Counted from the stretch's first letter, positions 1-11,646 are shown. The stretch is DNA of 64,000 nt from Methylacidimicrobium tartarophylax (GCF_902143375.2 NZ_CABFVA020000116.1:1-64000), one strand, 5' to 3'. The notes: generated from the sequence alone by a model not told the origin. Translations and numbers: made by a program.

Positions 1-1
1 A

Positions 2-220
2 ACCGCCCTGGGGCTCGGGCGGCGGATTTGCGAAACGTTCGGTGGCGGGGAATTCCGGGAAACGAGCGTCTCGGGAGATCAGGGCCAGATGTATATCTAC
101 TCGGCGGGCTCCAAAGCGGTCCTGGGAGTGGTGGCGCGCCTCGGAGCTAATGTCGGGCTGATCCACCTCGAGGCGCGGGATGTAGCCAGCCAGGTCAGCC
201 AGGTCCTGGAGCACCGATAG
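2..220 (+). CDS. Roadblock/LC7 domain protein, 3' end only
   Basis: Reading frame 2 is open from the window edge to a TAG at 218-220, giving the last 72 residues of a protein whose start lies outside. The visible part looks like the second half of a Roadblock/LC7 domain: a GQMYIY strand, a KAVLGVVARLGANVGLIHLE strand-loop-strand, then a short C-terminal helix. Family members are small dimeric regulators, often of Ras-like GTPases such as MglA. The stop lies 20 bases before a globin gene, so the two are probably cotranscribed. Family assignment rests on pattern recognition of a fragment; the partner GTPase is not visible. Confidence 0.6.
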   Translation, partial: TALGLGRRICETFGGGEFRETSVSGDQGQMYIYSAGSKAVLGVVARLGANVGLIHLEARDVASQVSQVLEHR

Positions 221-240
221 GTCGGGCTGGAGGGCATCGA

Positions 241-828
241 ATGGCCGCTAACCTCACTGGCGTCACCGATGCGGTTTTCGCGCATCTTCCTCCGGCCGCT
301 CGGTTTTCGAACGAGGATGGAGCCTTCCTCATCGGGCATGCATCGGAGTTGGCCGCTCTCGAAGACCAGTTGGTTCAAGGATTCTACGACATCCTGTTTG
401 CCCATTCCGAAACCGCCCGCATTCTCAGCGGAGGCGAGCGGACGGAACGGGAGATGGCTCTCCGCCATTGGTGGCGACGCACGCTCGAAGGTCCCTTCGA
501 CGCGCACTACTGGGAATGGCAGGCGGCGGTGGGCTTGATTCACGTTCGCGTCGGGGTGACCAACCCGATGATGATCGGCATGTGGGGCTGGCTCTTGAAT
601 GCTCTCCAAGGAGCCCTTGTCGAGAAGCTCAATCTTCCGCCTGAGGAGGCCGGCCGTCTGATGGAAGTCTTTCACCGTCTGGCGGCCACCGTGCAGGCTG
701 TGATTGCCGAGAGCTACCTCCAGAATTATCTGGCCGTCCTTGCTAATTCGACCGGGATGTCCCCGGAGCTCATCCATCGCCTGGTCGCGGTCGAGCTCGC
801 CGGGCTCGACCCGTCCGCGCGGGGATAG
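241..828 (+). CDS. Single-domain protoglobin-like heme protein, copy 1
   Basis: A 195-residue soluble protein without signal peptide or membrane segment. Its middle (about residues 40-175) resembles the protoglobin/globin-coupled-sensor heme domain: WEWQ followed by GLIHVRVGV, where His101 sits at the expected proximal heme ligand. A Trp/Arg-rich EMALRHWWRR segment precedes it. Family members bind O2, CO or NO; sensor versions carry a kinase, cyclase or methyl-acceptor module, but this one has no output domain. It follows the Roadblock gene by 20 bases and is followed by a paralogue. ATG is the first start after the upstream stop. Heme binding is inferred. Confidence 0.7.
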   Translation: MAANLTGVTDAVFAHLPPAARFSNEDGAFLIGHASELAALEDQLVQGFYDILFAHSETARILSGGERTEREMALRHWWRRTLEGPFDAHYWEWQAAVGLIHVRVGVTNPMMIGMWGWLLNALQGALVEKLNLPPEEAGRLMEVFHRLAATVQAVIAESYLQNYLAVLANSTGMSPELIHRLVAVELAGLDPSARG

Positions 829-1047
829 AAACGCCCAGGCGCTTCCGGCATGGAGGCTGCCGGTATTCTCTTGAAGTTTTCTTTGCGCCGGTGGCGTGGC
901 TCCGCTACAAGACGAACCGTGATGCTGTTTCTACGATTGCAGCCGGGGCCTGCCTCGGGAACGCCGTCCCCCTCCATCGGGCAGAGTAGCGGTGTAGCGC
1001 CTTCCCTGGACTCGAAGAGCGCTCGGCATGTCTCGGGAGACTGATCG

Positions 1048-1635
1048 ATGTCGACCTCCCTCGCGGAAATCACCGAATCGATCTTAGCGCAACTTCCGCC
1101 CTCCACCCGTTTTTCGAGCGAGGACGAGGCTCTCCTTTTGCGTCTGGCGCCCGCCTTGGCTCCCCTGGAAGACCTTCTGGCGAAGGGATTCTACGACACC
1201 CTCTTCGCCCATCCTCCAACCTCCGCCGTCTTCAGTTCAGGCGAGCGGGCGGAGCGGGAGATGGCTCTCCGGCGCTGGTGGCGGCGTACGCTCGAAGGTC
1301 CTTTCGATGCCCGCTACTGGCAGTGGCAGGCAGCCGTGGGCTTGATCCACATTCGGCGCGGCGTGAGCAATCCGATGATGTTGGCCATGTGGGGCTGGAT
1401 CCTCAATGCCTTGCAGGGTGCTCTCCTCGAGAGGGTCAAGCTCCCTCCGCAGGAGGTGGCCCGCCCGATGGAAGCCCTGCATCGACTGGCCGCGACCGTG
1501 CAGGCCCTGACGGCCGAAAGCTACCTTCATCACTATCTGCTCGCGCTCTCTCACTCCACGGGGGTCTCGATCGACCTAGTCCACCGGCTGGTCGCCGTCG
1601 AGCTCGCCTCATTCGACCCTTCCGCTCACGGGTAG
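1048..1635 (+). CDS. Single-domain protoglobin-like heme protein, copy 2
   Basis: A 195-residue protein of exactly the same length as the globin gene at 241-828 and alignable without gaps. The block EMALRxWWRRTLEGPFDA, the proximal-ligand region GLIHIRRGV (His101) and LNALQGAL are nearly unchanged; the N-terminal quarter and several surface positions differ. This is a clear tandem duplication. About 220 bases without a convincing gene separate the copies. The ATP synthase operon follows about 100 bases downstream. No output domain is present, so function (O2/NO sensing, buffering or detoxification) is open. Confidence 0.7.
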   Translation: MSTSLAEITESILAQLPPSTRFSSEDEALLLRLAPALAPLEDLLAKGFYDTLFAHPPTSAVFSSGERAEREMALRRWWRRTLEGPFDARYWQWQAAVGLIHIRRGVSNPMMLAMWGWILNALQGALLERVKLPPQEVARPMEALHRLAATVQALTAESYLHHYLLALSHSTGVSIDLVHRLVAVELASFDPSAHG

Positions 1636-1732
1636 AAAGGAACTTCTCGCAGCCTCTGGATCTTCGCTTGCCCATTTTTGTCTCATTTTTTCTTTGCATC
1701 GACTCCTCTCCTCCCCTAAAGGAGGAAGCTCA

Positions 1733-2572
1733 ATGTTTTTCCTAGCGACGGCCGAGGCTAGCAGCCATCCACCGCTTGTTCATCCTGCGGCTCCCACCCT
1801 TTTCTCTCTGGGTCCGCTCCCGATCACGGCATCAATGGTGCAGTGCTGGGTGATTCTTCTGCTTCTTTTTCTCGTGATCCGCCTGGGAACCACCCGCCTG
1901 CAGATGGTGCCTTCGGGCCTGCAGAACGCGATCGAGGCTTCCGTCGAGGGCTTGGAGCGTCTCACGCGAGGTCTGCTGGAGCCCAAGGTTGCCGACTGGT
2001 GCTTTCCCCTCGTCGCCACCTACTTCATCTTTATCGCCGTCTCGAATCTGACCGGCTTAATTCCCGGCGTCGGCACGATCGGCTTTGGGCTAGCGAAGCC
2101 GGGCTCGCACCTGCCGTACTCCGTCGAGCACCCCCACATCTCCCTTCTTCGTCCTCCGACCTCGGATGCCAACATGACGAGTGCCATGGCCGTGATCTAC
2201 TTCTTTGTGAGTCTCTACTGGGCTCTCAAGTATCACCACGGCCCTTGGGGGCTTCTCGTTCATATCTTCGGGGTGAAGGGCGGCATGAAGGGGTGGATTC
2301 TGATCCCGCTCGCCGTCCTCTTTTTCGCGGTCGGCCTGATGGAAGCGCTGTCGATCGTGATTCGTTCGATTGCCCTGGCCATGCGACTCTACGGCAACAT
2401 CTACGGGGGCGAGTCGGTGCTTGTGCTCATGACCGGTATGTTGGGGGGCCTTGCGGCCGTTCCGTTTTACTTCTTCGAATTCGCGGTGGCGCTGATCCAA
2501 GCCTTGATCTTTACGCTTCTTGCGATCGTCTTCACGGGCACTCTTTGCTCCCACGAGGAGTCCCACAAGTGA
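1733..2572 (+). CDS. atpB: F-type ATP synthase subunit a
   Basis: A 279-residue polytopic membrane protein, subunit a of the Fo sector, which forms the two proton half-channels next to the c-ring. The conserved segment AMRLYGNIYGG contains the essential Arg of the fourth core helix, and the C-terminal helix ends near FTGTLCSHEE. The ATG at 1733 is chosen because an AAAGGAGGA ribosome-binding site ends eight bases upstream; in-frame codons further up have no such site. First gene of an atpB-E-F-H-A-G-D-C operon. No atpI-like gene precedes it. Confidence 0.95.
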   Translation: MFFLATAEASSHPPLVHPAAPTLFSLGPLPITASMVQCWVILLLLFLVIRLGTTRLQMVPSGLQNAIEASVEGLERLTRGLLEPKVADWCFPLVATYFIFIAVSNLTGLIPGVGTIGFGLAKPGSHLPYSVEHPHISLLRPPTSDANMTSAMAVIYFFVSLYWALKYHHGPWGLLVHIFGVKGGMKGWILIPLAVLFFAVGLMEALSIVIRSIALAMRLYGNIYGGESVLVLMTGMLGGLAAVPFYFFEFAVALIQALIFTLLAIVFTGTLCSHEESHK

Positions 2573-2650
2573 GATGCTTTCAGGCCGCGGCGTCGGCCCG
2601 AATCCTGAACCAGACAAAACCAGGCAGTAGAAACTAGGAGAGTGACTCGT

Positions 2651-2860
2651 ATGATGTTCCTTGCGGAAATGAGTGGAAATATCGCAGTAGGTCTTGCGGC
2701 CACCGGTGGGGCGATCGGGGTCGGCTTGGCCGCCTTGGGCGCAGCCGGTGCGATCGGCCGCAATCCCGGCTCGTTCGGCCTCGTCTTTACGACCGCGCTT
2801 CTGGGCATGGCGCTTTCGGAAGGGTTGGCGATTCTGGTCTTCTTCGTCGTGGGAAGGTAA
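2651..2860 (+). CDS. atpE: F-type ATP synthase subunit c (proteolipid)
   Basis: A 69-residue hairpin of two membrane helices joined by the polar loop GRNP, the normal c-subunit plan (the family more often has RQP). The ion-binding carboxylate is the Glu in ALSEGLAIL of helix 2. Helix 1 has small residues (GLAALGAAGAIG) where Na+-type rings carry a Gln, so the ring is predicted to be proton-driven. Start choice: AGGAG at 2636-2640 gives ten bases to ATG 2651, whereas GTG 2642 would be too close. ATG 2654 is also possible. Confidence 0.92.
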   Translation: MMFLAEMSGNIAVGLAATGGAIGVGLAALGAAGAIGRNPGSFGLVFTTALLGMALSEGLAILVFFVVGR

Positions 2861-2866
2861 TCATCG

Positions 2867-3412
2867 ATGGGGGACGCACTCGTTCAGCTCGGAATCGACT
2901 GGCCCAGGTTCATCGCCCAGACGATCAACTTCGCGATCGTTCTCTGGGTCTTGAACCGGTTCGCCTTTCGACCGGTTCTGCGGCTTCTCGAAGAGCGCCG
3001 GGCGCGCATCGCGGAAAGCCTGCAAAACGCCGAGCGCATCCAGAAGGAGCTTGCGGCGGCCGAAGAGGCGCGAAGGGAGATCCTGCAAAAAGCGAATGCG
3101 CAGGCTTCCCAACTCATCGCCGATGCCGAGCAGACGGCTCGGCTGCAGGGAGAGAGGCTGCTCAAGGAAGCGACAGAGGAATCCGAGCGCATTTTGGAGA
3201 AGGCTCGGGCGCGGACGGAGCAGGAGCAGCGGGAGAGCCGTGCCGTCGTTCGCCGTGAGGTAGGAGAGCTCGTGCTCGCCCTTACCGCGAAGGTCTCCGG
3301 GAAAGTGCTTTCCGCCGAGGACCAGGAGCGGCTCCGAGCAGAGACCGTGGCGCAACTTTCTTCTCCCAATCGCGGCGACACTCTGCCCGCCGCGGACGCC
3401 CAAAGGAACTGA
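2867..3412 (+). CDS. atpF: F-type ATP synthase subunit b
   Basis: 181 residues with one N-terminal membrane helix (about 18-36, INFAIVLWVLNRFAF) followed by a long charged alpha-helix rich in Glu, Arg, Ala and Gln, the peripheral stalk. The helix-breaking FRPVL motif after the membrane segment is typical of subunit b. The start lies six bases after the atpE stop. A single b gene is present, so a homodimer is expected. The short tail after the coiled coil (PNRGDTLPAADA) is not conserved. Confidence 0.93.
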   Translation: MGDALVQLGIDWPRFIAQTINFAIVLWVLNRFAFRPVLRLLEERRARIAESLQNAERIQKELAAAEEARREILQKANAQASQLIADAEQTARLQGERLLKEATEESERILEKARARTEQEQRESRAVVRREVGELVLALTAKVSGKVLSAEDQERLRAETVAQLSSPNRGDTLPAADAQRN

Positions 3413-3428
3413 AGGGAAGCGTTTCGAC

Positions 3429-3821
3429 GTGAAGATTTCCCGGCAGGCGCGACGCAAAGCAAAGATCCTCTTCCGGCTCTGCCTGGATGGCGAGGCCCTG
3501 GATCCGGGGCGGGTGCGGCAAGTCGTGGCGGCGCTTCTCGATCAGAAGCCGCGCGGCTATCTTCCGATCCTGCAGCGCCTTCGCCGGTTGATCGCCTACC
3601 GGGTCGCCGAAAACACCCTCTCCATCGAGAGCGCGGCCCCTCTGCCGGACGAGGGCCGCTCGCTCTTTTCCGAGCTGGAAGCCCGCTACGGCGCCGCGCT
3701 CGAAAAGCGCTACTCGGTCCGTCCGCAGCTGATCGGCGGCATGCGCATCCAGAAAGGGAGCACAGTCTGGGACGGTTCCATCTTCCAGAGGTTGCAAAGA
3801 TTGGAATCTTCGTTAGCCTAA
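3429..3821 (+). CDS. atpH: F-type ATP synthase subunit delta, short form
   Basis: 130 residues, clearly shorter than the usual roughly 175-185 of subunit delta (OSCP). The C-terminal hallmark is intact: LIGGMRIQKGSTVWDGS, the segment that contacts the b dimer. The N-terminal six-helix bundle that clamps the F1 alpha subunits appears compressed: only about 70 residues lie ahead of the LEARYGAALEKRYSV region. The gene keeps its place between atpF and atpA and its start is 16 bases after the atpF stop, so a missed upstream start cannot supply the missing part without overlapping atpF. Confidence 0.85.
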   Translation: MKISRQARRKAKILFRLCLDGEALDPGRVRQVVAALLDQKPRGYLPILQRLRRLIAYRVAENTLSIESAAPLPDEGRSLFSELEARYGAALEKRYSVRPQLIGGMRIQKGSTVWDGSIFQRLQRLESSLA

Positions 3822-3866
3822 GAATCGTTCCGTTTCTATCACCCAACCCACATCACTTTCACTACC

Positions 3867-5417
3867 ATGAGCACCTTACTCGAAGAGATCGAAAATCGGA
3901 TCGCCGACCTGCGGCGGGAAGTCGCCAAGACCGATGTGGGCACCGTCCGGGAAACGGGCGACGGCGTCGTGAAAATTGAAGGGCTCGGCAATGTGGGCAT
4001 GAACGAGATCCTGGAATTCCCCGAGCGGCGGGACTCCTTCGGCCAGCCGATCCGCGCCCTGGCTCTTAATCTCGAGGAGACGGAGGTCGGCGGGGTGATT
4101 CTCGGGGAGTTCACCGAGATCCGCGAGGGAGACCCGGTGCGCTCGACAGGGAAGCTGCTTCATGTCCCTGTGGGAAAGGAACTTCTTGGGCGGGTGCTCA
4201 GCCCCTTGGGCCAGCCCCTGGACGGAAAGGGCCCTATCGAGTCGGCGACCTTCTATCCGGTGGAGAGGATTGCGCCCGGAATCATCCGGCGCCGCTCCGT
4301 CAGTCAGCCCGTCCAGACCGGGATTGCCGCAATTGACAGCATGATCCCCATCGGCCGCGGGCAGCGGGAGCTGATCATTGGCGATCGCGCCACGGGCAAA
4401 ACCACGATCGCGGTCGACACGATCCTCAATCAGGCCCGGATCAATCGCGCCAATGAGGGAAATCCCGGCTACCGGCCGCTCTACTCGATCTATGTCGCCA
4501 TCGGCCAGAAAAACGCCAACGTCGCGCGTGTGCTCGATGTCCTCGATTCCCATGACGCCCTTGCCCATACGATCGTCGTCGTCGCGGCGGCTTCCGAGCC
4601 GGTGACGCTCCAATATCTCGCGCCCTTCGCGGGTGCGTCCATGGGCGAGTGGTTCATGGAGAACGGCATGGATGCCCTCGTCGTCTTCGACGATCTCTCG
4701 AAGCATGCGGTCGCCTATCGCCAGCTTTCCCTGGTCCTGAAGCGTCCTTCCGGGCGTGAAGCCTATCCGGGCGATGTCTTTTACCTCCACTCCCGCCTTT
4801 TGGAGAGAGCGGCGCGCACGAGCGAGCGGTACGGCAATGGAAGCTTGACGGCCCTACCGATCATCGAGACCCAGGCCGGAGATGTCTCCGCTTATATCCC
4901 GACGAATGTCATCTCGATCACCGACGGTCAGATCTATCTGGAGACCGATCTCTTCTATCAAGGCATTCGGCCGGCGATCAGCGTGGGGCTTTCCGTCTCG
5001 CGGGTCGGCTCGGCGGCGCAGATCAAAGCGATCAAGCAGGTGGCCGGCAAAGTGAAGCTCGAACTCGCCCAGTTCCGCGAACTGGCCGCCTTTGCTCAAT
5101 TTGCCTCGGACCTGGATCCCGCGACCAAGGCCAAGCTCGACCGCGGCGCGAGGATCGTGGAAATCTTCAAGCAACCCCAGTACAACCCTATCTCAATCGA
5201 AGTCCAGGCGGCCACTCTCTGGGGCGTGCAGAACAACTTCTTCGATGCGGTGCCGGTGCCGCAGCTCAAGGCGTTTCAGGAAAAGCTCGTCCAATTTCTC
5301 CAAAGCCGGTATCCGGCGGTCCTCGAGGAGATTCGTCAAAAAGGCGCCTTCGATGAGGGGATCACGAAGTCGCTCAAGGGGGCATTCGAAAACTTCACGC
5401 AAACCTATACCGCGTAG
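3867..5417 (+). CDS. atpA: F-type ATP synthase subunit alpha
   Basis: 516 residues, full length. The P-loop GDRATGKT lies near residue 172 and is followed by the usual IAVDTILNQ. Also visible are the PGIIRRRSV segment before the nucleotide-binding fold and the alpha-type signature [13 protein letters not shown] in the C-terminal third. This subunit provides the non-catalytic nucleotide sites of the F1 head. It sits in the conserved order between delta and gamma. Confidence 0.97.
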   Translation: MSTLLEEIENRIADLRREVAKTDVGTVRETGDGVVKIEGLGNVGMNEILEFPERRDSFGQPIRALALNLEETEVGGVILGEFTEIREGDPVRSTGKLLHVPVGKELLGRVLSPLGQPLDGKGPIESATFYPVERIAPGIIRRRSVSQPVQTGIAAIDSMIPIGRGQRELIIGDRATGKTTIAVDTILNQARINRANEGNPGYRPLYSIYVAIGQKNANVARVLDVLDSHDALAHTIVVVAAASEPVTLQYLAPFAGASMGEWFMENGMDALVVFDDLSKHAVAYRQLSLVLKRPSGREAYPGDVFYLHSRLLERAARTSERYGNGSLTALPIIETQAGDVSAYIPTNVISITDGQIYLETDLFYQGIRPAISVGLSVSRVGSAAQIKAIKQVAGKVKLELAQFRELAAFAQFASDLDPATKAKLDRGARIVEIFKQPQYNPISIEVQAATLWGVQNNFFDAVPVPQLKAFQEKLVQFLQSRYPAVLEEIRQKGAFDEGITKSLKGAFENFTQTYTA

Positions 5418-5447
5418 GCGCTCGACCCGCTTTCCGCCACTCTCCCC

Positions 5448-8171
<2,724 letters not shown>

Positions 8172-8177
8172 CTGCTC

Positions 8178-8501
8178 GTGCCCTCCTCGCTCGCTCTTGC
8201 GGATGCTCAGACCATCGGCACCGAACTGGCGATCCGATGGGTGGATGGCAGGGAAAGTTACCTCCCTTTGGAGCTTCTTCGGCGCAACTGTCCTTGCGCC
8301 CTTTGTCAGGGGGAAAGCACCGCGACGGCGACCTTTGCTCCCAAGCAGACGAACTATTCCCCGGCAAGCTTTGTCGTGCGCTCCCTCCAGCCGGTCGGAG
8401 GATATGCGCTCCAGATCGTCTGGGCGGACGGCCACGCAACGGGCATTTATCCCTACTCCTATCTACTCTCGCTTGCCGAAGAAGAGCCTCCCTCGGGATG
8501 A
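8178..8501 (+). CDS. DUF971 protein (GBBH-like N-terminal domain)
   Basis: 107 residues forming one DUF971 domain: an IRWVDGRESYLPLELLRRNCPCALC start with a Cys-rich pocket (CPCALC), then a variable loop, and YALQIVWADGHATGIYPYSYL at the end. Related domains occur at the N-terminus of gamma-butyrobetaine hydroxylase and, free-standing, near Fe-S or Mrp/ApbC genes; the biochemical role of single-domain forms is not firmly known. The GTG at 8178 is six bases after atpC, so it may be read from the atp transcript. The start codon is not certain. Confidence 0.8.
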   Translation: MPSSLALADAQTIGTELAIRWVDGRESYLPLELLRRNCPCALCQGESTATATFAPKQTNYSPASFVVRSLQPVGGYALQIVWADGHATGIYPYSYLLSLAEEEPPSG

Positions 8502-8582
8502 AGGTTTCCCGGGGCCTTCGCCCGACCTGGGGCGTTGCCTTGCGTCCTTTCCCGACTCCCTCTATGCTGCTCTCTACAATCC

Positions 8583-9545
8583 GTGCACCCGGCTAATCCT
8601 GCCTCTCCCGTTCTCGATCGGATTCACTCCGCCGTAGCAGAGCTTCCCGTCCGGCTTCTCGCCGCGGTTTCCGGAGGGCTCGACTCCTGTGTACTCCTTG
8701 ATTCGCTGGTTCTAGCCGGGAAGAAGCCGATCGTTCTTCACCTGGACCACGGGTGGCGTCCAGAGAGTGGGGAGGATGCGGTCTTCGTCGGGCGGCTTGC
8801 GGCCTCCTACGGGCTTCCTTTCCTGGAAGAAAAGGCCGCCTCGGGCGGATTGGGTTCGGAGGCGATGGCGAGGAAGCGGCGATATGACTTTTTCGCGCGA
8901 GCCGCCCGCTCGGTGGAATGCCGCGATCTCGCCTTGGCCCATCATGCAGGCGATCAAGTGGAAACCCTTCTTCTGCAACTGCTGCGCGGTGCAGGCTCCC
9001 ATGGGCGGGGAATGCGGGAAACCGAAGCGTACGGCAGTCTATGCCTTCGCCGGCCTTTTCTCTGGGTCGAACGGAGCCTGCTTCGGGAGTACGCAAAAGT
9101 TCGCAAACTTTCATGGCGTGAGGATCGCTCGAACCAGGATCGCCGCTACCTTCGAAACCGAGTTCGCCACGAGCTTCTCCCCTATCTGGAGGAGCGCTTT
9201 TCTCCCCATATTCGTCGCTCCTTGCTCCGCTTCTGCCGAGTGAGGGTGGCCGAAGAGGAGTGGATGACCGAGCTTGTCCGTGAAAGGGCCGAGAGAAGCA
9301 GACTCTCGATCGCGGAACTTCAGGACTCTCCCCTGGGCCGGCAGCGGCGGCTGATCCATCTCTGGCTTCGCCGGCGAGGCGTCCCGGACCTTTCCCTGGA
9401 CGACGTCGAGTCGGTCCGGCGGATCGCCCACGGACGGCGCAGCGCCAGCCAGTTCACCCTAGCCGGCGGGTGGAATGCGGTTCGGGAGGATGGGGAGATC
9501 TGTCTGAAGCACCAGCCACTGCCATGCGTCTCAATCAATACTTAG
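8583..9545 (+). CDS. tilS: tRNA(Ile)-lysidine synthase TilS
   Basis: About 320 residues. The ATP-pyrophosphatase P-loop AAVSGGLDS lies near the N-terminus, followed by VLHLDHGWR and the TilS-specific ALAHHAGDQVETLLLQLLRG. NRVRHELLPYL is the tRNA-contact segment typical of TilS. The enzyme converts C34 of tRNA-Ile(CAU) to lysidine so that it reads AUA. GTG 8583 is taken as start because it leaves the usual short lead before the P-loop; TTG 8535 is an alternative. A CAT-anticodon tRNA that could be the substrate is at 39096. Confidence 0.9.
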   Translation: MHPANPASPVLDRIHSAVAELPVRLLAAVSGGLDSCVLLDSLVLAGKKPIVLHLDHGWRPESGEDAVFVGRLAASYGLPFLEEKAASGGLGSEAMARKRRYDFFARAARSVECRDLALAHHAGDQVETLLLQLLRGAGSHGRGMRETEAYGSLCLRRPFLWVERSLLREYAKVRKLSWREDRSNQDRRYLRNRVRHELLPYLEERFSPHIRRSLLRFCRVRVAEEEWMTELVRERAERSRLSIAELQDSPLGRQRRLIHLWLRRRGVPDLSLDDVESVRRIAHGRRSASQFTLAGGWNAVREDGEICLKHQPLPCVSINT

Positions 9546-10264
9546 CCCGCTGCGGCCTCGGATCCCGCAGGGGTGTGGAACCGCTCATCTTCGAAGGCAG
9601 GGTGACGGTCAACGGGCTGGTCCAAAGCGGCCTCGCCGTTCAAGTCGAGGAGGGGGACGCAGTTGCCATTGATGGTCGTCCGGTGCATCCCGCGTCGACC
9701 CTTACGGTTCTTCTCCACAAGCCGAGAGGATTTCTCTGCACCTCCTCCGATCCCCGGGGACGCCAGACCGTTTACGAACTTCTGCCTCCGCGCTGGAGAA
9801 GCCTCCGTTATATCGGCCGTCTCGATCGAGACAGCGAAGGGCTCCTGCTATTCACCAGCGATGGTCTCCTGATCCAACGGCTGGCCCACCCGCGACACAA
9901 AGTTTCGAAGGTCTACGAGGTGGAATGCGATCATCCTTTGGAGGCAACTCGTGTCGCTACCCTTCTCCGCGGATGCCGCATCCAGGGGCGAACGGCCTCC
10001 CTCGACTCCTTCCATCTCCTTGGCTCGCGGCGCGTTCGCGTCGTGGTCCATCAGGGAATGAAGCGTCAAATCCGGCTGATGTTCCAAGGTCTCGGCTATA
10101 AGGTCATTCGGCTTGTCCGCGTGGCTTTAGGCCCGCTCACTCTCGGCTCGCTTGCGGCCGGTCAATACCGGCTCCTTTCCAGAAGCGAGACCGAAGCGCT
10201 TCTGCACGCAGCGGCTCCGTCTTCTCCAGCCGCCCCAGGGAGGCATCGCGCCCGCTCTTTATGA
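9524..10264 (+). CDS. 16S/23S rRNA pseudouridine synthase, RsuA/RluB family
   Basis: About 246 residues. An S4 RNA-binding domain opens the protein (RLNQYLARCGLGSRRGVEPL), followed by the RsuA-type catalytic core with GRLDRDSEGLLLFT; the first Asp is the catalytic nucleophile that isomerises uridine. The C-terminal part holds GMKRQIRLMFQGLGYKVIRL, also family-specific. ATG 9524 overlaps the end of tilS by 22 bases, suggesting coupling. RluB, RluE, RluF and RsuA cannot be told apart from sequence alone here. Confidence 0.88.
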   Translation: MRLNQYLARCGLGSRRGVEPLIFEGRVTVNGLVQSGLAVQVEEGDAVAIDGRPVHPASTLTVLLHKPRGFLCTSSDPRGRQTVYELLPPRWRSLRYIGRLDRDSEGLLLFTSDGLLIQRLAHPRHKVSKVYEVECDHPLEATRVATLLRGCRIQGRTASLDSFHLLGSRRVRVVVHQGMKRQIRLMFQGLGYKVIRLVRVALGPLTLGSLAAGQYRLLSRSETEALLHAAAPSSPAAPGRHRARSL

Positions 10265-11646
10265 ATCCCTCCATTTCGCCTTGGGGAGGCCGTTTCCACG
10301 AAACACCCGATATCCTGTTCCGACGTTTTTCCGAATCGGTCAGCTTCGACCAGCGTCTCTATCGGCACGATATTCTCGGAAGCATCGCTCATGCGACCAT
10401 GTTGCACGAAGCGGGTCTGCTGGGCGCCGAAGAACGCGAAGAGATCGTCCGCGGATTGGAAGCCATTCAAGAAGAGATTGCTAAAGGCGTTTTCCCCTGG
10501 TCGACCGATTGGGAAGATCTCCACATGAATATCGAGCGGGCGCTGATCGCCCGCACTCCGTGCGGAGCAAAGCTGCACACCGGCCGAAGCCGGAACGATC
10601 AGGTCGCCACGGCCCTGCGGCTTTGGGTGAAGGAAGAGATCGATTCCGACAGGGAAGCCATTCGCGCCGTCCAGTCGGCCTTGGTCGATTGGGCGGAGCG
10701 GGACGTCGATGTCCTGATTCCGGGCTACACGCATCTCCAGCGGGCGCAGCCGGTTCTGCTTGCCCACCATCTGCTGGCCTATGTGGAAATGCTTTCCCGC
10801 GATTCCGACCGGCTCCGTGAGGGCCGGAAGCGGGCGGACGTTCTACCCCTTGGGAGCGGAGCGCTCGCCGGGAGCACGCTTCCTCTGGATCGCCATCGGG
10901 TCGCGGAACTTCTCCATTTCTCGCAAGTGGCGCGCAACTCCATGGATGCGGTGAGCGACCGGGACTTCGTGGTGGAATACCTGGCTTCTTTGGCACTGCT
11001 TGGAACGCATCTCTCCCGCTTTGCGGAAGACTTGATTCTCTGGTCGAGCAGCGAGTTTGGACTCGCGTCGCTTCCGGAAGGCTTCACGACGGGATCGAGC
11101 CTGATGCCCCAAAAGAAGAATCCGGATGCACTCGAGCTGGTTCGCGGGAAGACGGGTCGCCTCTCTGGCAATCTTCTTTCGATCCTGATCCTGCTCAAGG
11201 GGCTGCCTCTGACCTACAACCGTGACCTACAGGAGGATAAAGAAGCCCTGTTTGATAGTGCCGACACCGCACTCGGCTGTTTGCGGATCCTGGCGGCACT
11301 GATCCCCGGCGTCGTCGTCCATCGGGACCGGTGCGAGCAGGCCGCTTCCGATCCCATGCTGCTCGCCACGGATCTTGTCGATTGGCTTGTCAATCATGGG
11401 ATGGCTTTTCGGGAGGCCCATCACGCGGTCGGCCGGCTGGTCGCTCTCGCCGAATCGAGGGAAGTCTCCCTTGCCGAGCTTCCCGCCGAAGACGTTGCTC
11501 CTCTGCACCCCAAGCTTCCTAGCGAATGGAACGAGATTTGGAGCCCTCGAGCGGCGATCGAGAGAAGGCAGACGGAGGGTTCTTCCCGCCCTATCTTCGT
11601 GCGAGCCGAGATCGAGCGGTGGCGAAGAGAGCTGCGCTCGGCATAG
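10261..11646 (+). CDS. argH: Argininosuccinate lyase
   Basis: 461 residues, full length. It begins WGGRFHETPD, carries AKLHTGRSRNDQVATALRLW in the N-terminal third, and has the fumarase/aspartase superfamily signature GSSLMPQKKNPD with the mobile catalytic Ser loop. It cleaves argininosuccinate to arginine and fumarate, the last step of arginine synthesis; arginine then feeds SpeA at the other end of the window. The start overlaps the preceding stop (ATGA). Confidence 0.96.
   Translation: MNPSISPWGGRFHETPDILFRRFSESVSFDQRLYRHDILGSIAHATMLHEAGLLGAEEREEIVRGLEAIQEEIAKGVFPWSTDWEDLHMNIERALIARTPCGAKLHTGRSRNDQVATALRLWVKEEIDSDREAIRAVQSALVDWAERDVDVLIPGYTHLQRAQPVLLAHHLLAYVEMLSRDSDRLREGRKRADVLPLGSGALAGSTLPLDRHRVAELLHFSQVARNSMDAVSDRDFVVEYLASLALLGTHLSRFAEDLILWSSSEFGLASLPEGFTTGSSLMPQKKNPDALELVRGKTGRLSGNLLSILILLKGLPLTYNRDLQEDKEALFDSADTALGCLRILAALIPGVVVHRDRCEQAASDPMLLATDLVDWLVNHGMAFREAHHAVGRLVALAESREVSLAELPAEDVAPLHPKLPSEWNEIWSPRAAIERRQTEGSSRPIFVRAEIERWRRELRSA

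Noticed and set aside
829-1047. A 64-residue open frame between the two globins
   Set aside because: No start signal, no homology pattern, and Arg/Ser-rich composition as in shadows.
2651-2860. A Na+-type c-subunit
   Set aside because: The Gln of the Na+ signature is missing in helix 1; only the Glu of helix 2 remains, the usual proton type.
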